The notes under the pieces: model-generated
Databases searched by the model: none
Told to the model about the DNA's origin: nothing
Seen by the model: the letters and a program-made list of their open reading frames with translations, nothing else
Translations under genes and position numbers: made by a program
Assembly (NCBI RefSeq): GCF_958450345.1
Contig: NC_088780.1
Coordinates: forward strand, 37,037,667 to 37,101,666
From: Calliphora vicina
Lineage: Eukaryota > Arthropoda > Insecta > Diptera > Calliphoridae
Reading direction: 5' to 3'
DNA: 64,000 bases
Shown here: positions 57,690 through 64,000 of the stretch, piece after piece
Layout of the letters: each line of letters starts with the position of its first letter
Position numbering within the stretch: the stretch's first letter is position 1

Positions 57690-60300
57690 CCGACATGTAA
57701 CGTTCTTAGTGCCAGACTACAAAGGCGACAATATCGTTTATCTCGTCGTTGTCCAAATTAATTTCAAAATATTTACATTAAATATTATGTCAAGTACAAG
57801 TCTTCAAGACATCCTCAATGATAGATGCACTATAATGTTCGTCTACAACATATGAGCGACAGCCAAAAAAACAAATCGCCAAAGACTTTTTCGAACAAAT
57901 GTCGCGAAAATCGTGGACGACTAAAAGAGAGACAATGTCGCTCAGTTTGTCATTTACAACAATAAAAAGTTCGGCTTAATTTTAGTTTAAGACCACATTC
58001 AAGACAATATCGCTCAACTTTTCGTCAACATTCAAGAAATGTCTTACATAAATCGTCAATGTTAAAGTCGTCTACGACGATTTTTCCAAACTGGAAAACG
58101 ACTAACTGGGAAATGACTTTGTCGCCCATCATCACACATTTACAAAAAATAACTTCCAAGAGTTTGTATCGCGTTATTCGTGAACGACTGCAAGAGCGAT
58201 AATGTCGCTCATCATATCGCAAACACAAGTTTATATGTATATTCAGCAACGACAAGATAGAAAATCAATTTCACCATATTTTCGTCAAAAATCATATGGG
58301 CGACAATGGCAAAAATGTTATCGTCAGCTATTATAGCTATATGGCGACAATACTCTCAATTTAAACGTCAGCGTCATCAATCACCCCTATCGCGAATCAA
58401 TATTTCACATGAAATATTTTCCCTTTTCCTTTTTTCGTTCATCAACTTTGTTCACGTGAAAAAATTCCTCTTGTTGTGAAATTTTTAGATGGAATTTTGT
58501 AAACAATAAACAGCTGCTACGAACAAAATCCACTATTGTGAATGTAAAGTTCATCGTGATATTCCCGATAGCAATTTTCCCTTCGAGGGAAATGGATATT
58601 TTATGGGAACAAAATTTCACATGTTATTGCCGATAGGGGTGAATATTTCCATGTCCAAAAATACACTTTAATTTGTATTCATGTTGATGTCAAGAGACTT
58701 TTATAAAACATAAGATTAAAGACCCTGCATGATGTGCATCGTGCAAGAATATAACAGCAACAATGTCGCACATCATGTTGGTGGCCTCTCTCGTTACAAT
58801 AAATTTCACCCACTGATTCAATGAACGAAAATGTAGCCGATATAGATTTATATAAAATTGTGTCGCCCATCTTTTTGTCAACCGATTTTTACACAAAATT
58901 ATTTTCAAAACTTTATATCCGTAAATTGTGCAATATCTTGTCGCTGACAACGTAACAATGGTAATCCTCAACGATAATGGAGAAAATTAATATTACGATG
59001 GTTACTTTCATCACTTTATTCTACCTAAATCGTGAGAGAATACAAGAGCGACAATGTTGCTTTTGAATTCATCAACGATATTTTAGAATATTAATACCAC
59101 CACATTATCGTCACAGTGAACGATTTTAGGTTAGGTTCCATGGGCTGCTGCTCCTCAAGCAGCTCACTTGGGTCCATTCAAATCTGATCCCATTGTAGGA
59201 ATGGAAATCCAAGGATGCGTTCCCTCAGGTTTGTAAGAGCCGGACATTGGCAGAAAAGATGATACGCAGTCTCTTCTTCATTATGGCAGCTTCTACAGTA
59301 ATCATTGTACCGTAGGCCTAATCTTCTAGCATGTGTCCCGATTAAACAGTGTCCTGTAATAAAGGAGACAATTAGCCTTATTTGCTCACGACGGTATTCT
59401 ACAAGTAGATTCGTCCTGTTGGCATCATATACGGGCCAAGTCGACCTCGCGTGAACGATTTTAAGTTCCTTTAAATATTCGCCAACTAAATTATTAATTA
59501 GCGATTTTATCGTCAAGGACGACAACTACAAACTACAAGCGACAAACTCATAAATTATGTTATGAACTCTGCTATGATCAACAAAGTTTATTAATGACAA
59601 CATTTAAGACTTTGTCGTCTACAGAAGTTGAATGGAAACAACTTTTAAGACTTTGTCGCTAACATAGTGTCACAGAAGACAGCTGCCAGTCATGAACACG
59701 ATTGAGGGCTTACAGCTCGTCTTGTCATAGAGTACATATAAGAGAACATAGCAAATGTTTTTGATAGATGATTCAAGGCTATCTCAATATTCAAAGGACT
59801 ACATTGGCGATCATCTTGATTAATAGAAGTTAACCAGGTCTTAGTTTATGTTGTCGTTAAAATAAAATATTTATTTTACATCGTCTTTAAAGTCAACTTA
59901 AAAGATAAGGAGCAAATTCTTACCCGATTATTTGGCCAACTAGGACATTATCTAAAACGCTTATCTTCTCATTTCAAGAGTTTGTGAGAAGACAACCTTC
60001 AGGACATTGTCATTCATCTGGTCATCAATAAAGACACTGCTTAATATGATAATAGGACTCTGTGGCTCATCTTGAATTCAATTCAAGACTATCTCGCTCA
60101 GTTTGTCATCATAAAAGGCTATTTAAAGACAGCATACATAACTGTGACTCTCGTCTTGCCATCAACAGGGTTTATTATCTTTTCATTGACATATTTTGAG
60201 AGAAGATAACCTTCATTGTCATTCATATTTTCATAAATATTTAAGGCGACAATATTTCAGACTTTGTGGCTTACTTTGAAGTCAATTCAAGACTATCTGT
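57690..60300. repeat. Degenerate array around GAGCGACAATGTCGCTC
   Basis: Words of the form GCGACAATGTCGCTCA, AGACTTTGTCGCTCA and TTTGTCATCAA recur every 50-130 bases (for example near 57931, 58004, 58198, 58755, 59050, 59630 and 60090). The ideal core is a 17-base palindrome with one central base. Divergence between units is high, and no consistent period was found by eye. A LINE fragment is inserted at 59129-59450. The short open frames inside are incidental. Confidence 0.65.
59129..59450 (-). mobile_element. 5'-truncated LINE 3' end with 13-bp target duplication
   Basis: GTGAACGATTTTA stands at 59116-59128 and 59451-59463. Between them the minus strand encodes VYDANRTNLLVEYRREQIRL, then GTHARRLGLRYNDYCRSCHN and EEETAYHLFCQCPAL. 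This is the cysteine-rich segment after the RNase H domain of I/LOA-type LINEs (C-x2-C ... H-x3-C-x-C). The last bases on that strand are AACCTAACC. The insertion lost the reverse transcriptase. Confidence 0.8.
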
Positions 60301-60510
60301 CTCAATTGGGTGGATTGATTAGACATAGTGTGCTAGACTATCAAACTTAGGGTTGCGGGTTCGATTCCCGCCAGTTTATCCCGCAGACAAGCAAAACGAT
60401 TCACATTTTGTGTTTTCTGGCTCAATTGGGTGCCCCGATATTCTAGACGATAATGTGCTGGACTATCAAACTGAGGGTTGTGGGTTCGATTCCCGCCAGT
60501 GTATACAGGA
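60300..60510 (+). repeat. Two tandem tRNA-like SINE pieces
   Basis: CTCAATTGGGTG, then TGTGCT(A/G)GACTATCAAAC, then GGGTTCGATTCCCGCCAGT occur twice about 120 bases apart (ending near 60374 and 60502). GGTTCGATTCC is a good RNA polymerase III B box. The cloverleaf is incomplete: there is no paired acceptor stem, so these are not called as tRNA genes. Confidence 0.65.
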
Positions 60511-61372
60511 CATCTAGCTGGTCTTTATCGCGCAATTTGTCCCTGACAAATATTTCTTTTATAAAATTTGTTTGGATACATAATCATCAGATTTAAGAAT
60601 CTCTGCTATAAAAATTATATATGTTATAAATGGACAAATGACACAGACATTTTTTTTATATATAAATAAATTAACTGCAGCAAACAAGAATAAAATACAA
60701 TATTAAATATTTACTTAATTCATATATGTGTTTTGTATTTTTTATTCTTTGTTTAATATAATTTACACTAATCAGTTGTACAATCATACTGAGAAACTAA
60801 AAATAAGGAAAAGAAACCACACAGTTTATTGCAAATACATAATCGTAATATCATCATCATCATCCACAATATTGTCATCATCATCATCATCATTGTCCTC
60901 ATTATTAAGAGTCTTTTGTTTAGTCGGATACAATGAAATACTTTCATTAAATGCAACAAATAAAACATCAAAATACTCTTACTTACTTAGTATCAGACAT
61001 ATTTTTAATAAAATAATCACTTATCATGTTACGAATTGAAGCGAATTTGTGGCAATAAAGTTGAAGAGTTATTTGTTTGAAGGAGGAGTGTTAGGACAAC
61101 TGGCAACTGGGTAAAGCTGAAGATATTTTGATGAAATAAAAGCCTATAGAAAGATGATAAATATATTTGATAGATGACATAGATGATACTTTGATACAAG
61201 TAATAATAAACTTAAACTTTAAATATATTGTTCAATATCGGTCAAAACATATTGAAAAAAAATTCGAGTAATAATTTTTTGCAATTCCAAAGAAAGTAAA
61301 GCTTTCTTATAGGCTGGCCACTGCATGACATTAACACATTCCTATTCCAAAACCCAATTCAACAATTTAAAT
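60511..61372. other. Non-coding stretch with ATC runs
   Basis: (ATC)n runs occur at 60850-60900 and cause open frames on both strands. Nothing else is supported. Confidence 0.45.
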
Positions 61373-61574
61373 CATTGGTCTCCAGCAGTACGCCCGCGTG
61401 CACCGTCTATGTGTGAGTTTCTTATACATGTGAAACCGAAATTAAAAAACGAACATGAGTTATTTTACAAGTGTTGTCAGTCAAGGATATTTTTATAAGA
61501 AATTTGGTTCAGTGTACACACATCGTAACACTAGATTACGAAGCAAATCTATTGTTGTCACAGTTTGGTTAACA
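61373..61574 (-). mobile_element. Second copy of the 212-bp element
   Basis: On the minus strand it runs from TGTTAACCAAAC to GGAGACCAATG, the same ends as 37831-38042. The shared interior includes TGTGTACACTGAACCAAATT and AAACTCACACATAGACG. Flanks AATTTAAAT and GATTTAGAT may be a decayed target duplication. Confidence 0.75.
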
Positions 61575-61602
61575 ATGATTTAGATGTTAAGGATCATTGT
61601 CA

Positions 61603-62425
61603 TGTTTTTTTTATATGTTTATTATAATATTATTCCTGCCTTTAATTTCTAGGCCTTACAATATGTAATTAAATCTTAAAACTAAACAATTATTGTTCTC
61701 TCAGTGGAGAATCATATTTGGAAAATTTGATTAGTGGTAAATCAGCTCTACGCAGCCTTGAGCTGTAAGTAGCCTTGCGAGCGGATTCGGATGATGATGT
61801 AATTTTGATAAATTTTTCTGAATTCATCCTTGACCAAAAGTAGATCTAAGTCTTTGTGGATGTTCTCGTTTCTTATGTACCATGGAGCTGTCGTCATGGT
61901 TCTAAGAATTTTGGATTGTGCTCTATGTATACGATCTATACTGGTATTGCTTGCTGTTCCCCATAATTGGATTCCGTATGTCCAAATTGGTTTTAAGACT
62001 GTCTTATACAGGATGACTTTGCAGTTAAGGCTTATTTTCGATTGGCGGTGGATTAGCCAGTGCAAATTAGAAGCTTTTAGTTTCATGTGGAGCCGCTTGG
62101 CTTCTATGTGCCGACGCCAAGTAAGACGTCTATCTAAATGAATGCCAAGGTATGTAACGTGATCAAACTGTGGGATGTTCACATTGTTTAGTGTCACTGG
62201 TGGACAATTTCCTCTCCTAAGTGAAAACGTTATGTGCTTGCTTTTTATTTCATTCACTTGTATTCTCCAATTTTTTAACCACGTCTCCACGTACCTGAGA
62301 TAATTATCAAGTTTTCTAAATGCTGCATTTATGTCCACATGAGAACTAAGAATTGCAGTGTCATTTGCAAAGGTGGAAATGTCCATTGATGGGGGCATTT
62401 TATCATTCCTTTTATCGTGCCTTTT
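61603..62425 (-). pseudogene. jockey-type LINE, 3' end (RT thumb to poly-A)
   Basis: On the minus strand the frame from about 62425 reads MDISTFANDTAILSSHVDIN (the FADD catalytic box is FAND here). LDNYLRYVETWLKNWRIQVN, HVTYLGIHLDRRLTWRRHI, VILYKTVLKPIWTYGIQLWG and IHRAQSKILRTMTTAPWYIR follow, ending QGYLQLKAA with a stop at 61748. A 3'UTR of about 140 bases ends in an A run at 61610-61603. The order and wording are those of jockey elements. The 5' part is missing and replaced by mariner sequence. The Asp-to-Asn change would inactivate the polymerase. Confidence 0.85.
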
Positions 62426-63185
62426 TGAATGAAACACAAGTTTTTTCAACATAGTCTCCTTTGAGCTCTATGCACTTTGTCCAACGTTTCTCCAATTTGT
62501 TTATCCCTTCCAAAAAATAAGATTTGTCATCAAAATATGTATTTTTGTGAGATGATTTCATCTTTGGAGTCAAATCTCTTTCCGCCGACAAATTTCTACA
62601 AATTTGAAATCTGAATTCGGAAAATTGTGCGGAAGAGCATTTCATAGCCTAATTCATTGATTTTTGTCATGGAAACTGGGCATGTGTTTACCCTTTTGTG
62701 CACCCGTTTGTGAGCAAATGCGGCAGCCATCTTGCGGAAAGCTTTCTCATACCAAAGTGATCATTTAAGACTGAAACCGCACAGCCATGTGTAATGTCTG
62801 TGGCTTTGACAATCACTCTCACTTTCATATCATGATTTTTGTTCAATTGTTTCAGGTGTAGAGACCTCAACTGGGTTTCCAGAACCTTCGGCATTTTCCG
62901 TGCTTGTATCGCCACAACGAAATTTAGTAAACCACTTTTTTGCCATTGAAATTGAAGGTACAGAGTTCCTTTAGTATTTATCAAGCTTAACCTTTATTTG
63001 AGTGATGTTTTTTTCAGCAAAAAAATAATGCTTAATGAGCATAAGAAATTCACTTTTTAACAATTTCTCCTCAAGTCACGAGGTAGTCTGCTATCAGTGG
63101 CTGTCAAACACAAAGTAAATGACGCAGCTTCTTCAAATTTCGACAGGAGTCAACTGTCTCTTTCAGTTAAGACCTGAATTTGACC
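62426..63185 (-). pseudogene. mariner (irritans-type) remnant, internally deleted
   Basis: Reading the minus strand, frames give KKWFTKFRCGDTSTENAEGS, then KVRVIVKATDITHGCAVSVL and NDHFGMRKLSARWLPHLLT. After a large deletion come FGVKSSHKNTYFDDKSYFLE-type sequence, GINKLEKRWTKCIELKGDYV and EKTCVSF. These are the N- and C-terminal blocks of the Himar-like (irritans) subfamily. The catalytic middle is absent. It ends abruptly in the jockey fragment. It shares its leader (AGTTGACTCCTGTCG, AAGCTGCGTCAT) with the 42.6 kb copy. Confidence 0.8.
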
Positions 63186-63198
63186 GATGGCTTGGGTT

Positions 63199-63351
63199 GA
63201 CCCCTTTCACACTAGGCAATTTAGTTGCGCAAGTCTCTTGTGTTTGTAGATGCCCGAGGTAATGTCGGGTTAAGGAGAAGAAAATTTTACATGCTGTTTT
63301 GTTGTTGAGCAAGAGACTTGCGCAACTAAATTGCCTAGTGTGAAAGGGGTC
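63199..63351. mobile_element. Compact 153-bp foldback with 42-bp perfect inverted repeats
   Basis: 63199-63240 and 63310-63351 are exact reverse complements (42 of 42), starting GACCCCTTTCACACTAGGCA. The 69-base centre holds TGCCCGAGGTAATGTCGGGT. No obvious target duplication was found. The perfect match implies recent activity or gene conversion. Confidence 0.85.
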
Positions 63352-63371
63352 GTTATTTTGGCTTTTAGGGT

Positions 63372-64000
63372 TTGTTAAGGAAATCCCACAATAAAACGTC
63401 TAACGGGGTCAAATAGCTCGATCTCGATGGCCAGTTCCCCATCACCTCCACGTAAGATGACCATGCCCTCAAATCGATCTTGCAGAATATCTATTGAAAC
63501 CACATGTCGTTGTTGTTTATACCATCCCATTCGGACTAACATAAGTTTGTAATTGGTAGCTATGACGTTTGATCATTAAGCATGATATGGTATTTGCGGC
63601 CAGGGATCGATTCCCAGCCACTGCCAATCAACAACATCAAATTATAATAATTATTAGTTTATTTATTTTTTATATTTATAACAGCGCCCTCCTTCGGTGG
63701 TATAACATTGAAACGCCAACGAAATAAAAATAAATAATGGTAGGAGGCGCTGCAACCTGTTATAACAAACATAACGCGTAATTACAGAGTTGGCAAATAC
63801 AAGATTTTCTTCTCCTTTCACCACCTTTCCTTCTACAATCTATCCTCATTCCAAAGAAAGTAACACAATTAATATATAGGCAATAATTGCCTGAGTGTTA
63901 CTTCTCTTTTTCACTCTCGAAAAACATATGGACCGCTGACACAGCCAGTCCAAAATCCACACCAAACAGTGATTTTTTCGGGATTCATTGGACGCTCTTG
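63372..64000 (-). pseudogene. Tc1/mariner-superfamily transposase remnant, interrupted
   Basis: At the window edge the minus strand reads ERPMNPEKITVWCGFWTGCV, then SGPYVF. After an insertion (about 63545-63900) it continues NDMWFQ, then GNWPSRSSYLTPLDVLLWDF. These are consecutive blocks of the same transposase class as those at 9.6 and 53.2 kb, here with the WPSRSSYLTPLD region that those lack. About 15 residues after MWFQ are altered, and a stop is present. It continues beyond 64000. Confidence 0.7.
63550..63900 (+). mobile_element. tRNA-headed SINE-like insertion
   Basis: GGTAGCTATGACG (A-box-like) and GGGATCGATTCCC (B-box-like) are 50 bases apart, and CTGCC near 63630 can pair with the initial GGTAG. 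This gives a tRNA-like head. Downstream is an AT-rich body with an inverted pair TATAACAGCGCC and GGCGCTG...CTGTTATA. It separates two adjacent blocks of the transposase. Limits are approximate. Confidence 0.45.

Noticed and set aside
60340..60505. Functional tRNA genes
   Set aside because: B box is good but the acceptor stem and A box do not form a cloverleaf; better explained as SINE pieces.
60728..61039. Ser-rich and Met-rich frames on opposite strands
   Set aside because: They are caused by an (ATC)n run; no other coding evidence.

Overview
The window is AT-rich nuclear DNA from an insect, most probably a calyptrate (blowfly/house-fly type) dipteran. The evidence is the lack of dense coding sequence, the many fly-type transposon relics (mariner, Tc1, jockey-like LINEs, an LTR element primed by tRNA-Leu, Helitron-like repeats), the (GTCY)n-containing interspersed elements typical of higher flies, and one exon of a conserved fly gene. 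It is not bacterial and has no operons.

Only one host-gene segment is convincing. It is a minus-strand first coding exon at 30263-30526, with a good splice donor and a long 5'UTR up to a plausible acceptor near 31577. It encodes a Gly-rich N-terminus followed by the first strand of a FERM domain that resembles the FARP/Cdep family. No further exon was found on either side, so nearly everything else is probably intronic or regulatory-poor DNA around this gene.

Layout. 1-9.2 kb: CCCAGCA-ended repeat, nested inverted repeats, and several copies of two hairpin-ended interspersed families. 9.2-19.6 kb: a transposon graveyard holding a Tc1/mariner-superfamily copy with a nested foldback, three mariner remnants, a SINE-like insertion, a fragment of a multicopy arthropod gene family joined to mariner, a Helitron-like end with ~116-bp tandem repeats, and a Tc1 tail. 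21.1-22.0 kb: an LTR with primer-binding site and leader/gag fragment. 23.9-26.2 kb and 28.0-29.9 kb: two large minisatellites (23- and 24-bp units) built on the palindrome GACTATAGTC. 30.3-31.6 kb: the FERM-gene exon. 31.6-34.7 kb: an AT-rich array of the palindromic motif AAAAAGTACTTTTT. 36.8-40.4 kb: two tail-to-tail LINE copies, one with a tandemly multiplied 3' tail and the other broken by a 212-bp element with an 11-bp target duplication. 42.5-49.6 kb: mariner, inverted-repeat elements, a solo LTR and a composite element. 49.9-57.4 kb: more hairpin-ended elements, a second Tc1/mariner copy and a large TIR element. 57.7-60.3 kb: a degenerate array around GAGCGACAATGTCGCTC, containing a 5'-truncated LINE. 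60.3-64 kb: tRNA-like SINE pieces, a jockey 3' end fused to mariner, a compact 153-bp foldback, and another transposase relic.

The transposase and reverse transcriptase reading frames are broken, so no autonomous element is intact. The most unusual signal is the repeated use of short perfect palindromes as the core of unrelated tandem arrays, two of which flank the FERM-gene exon.
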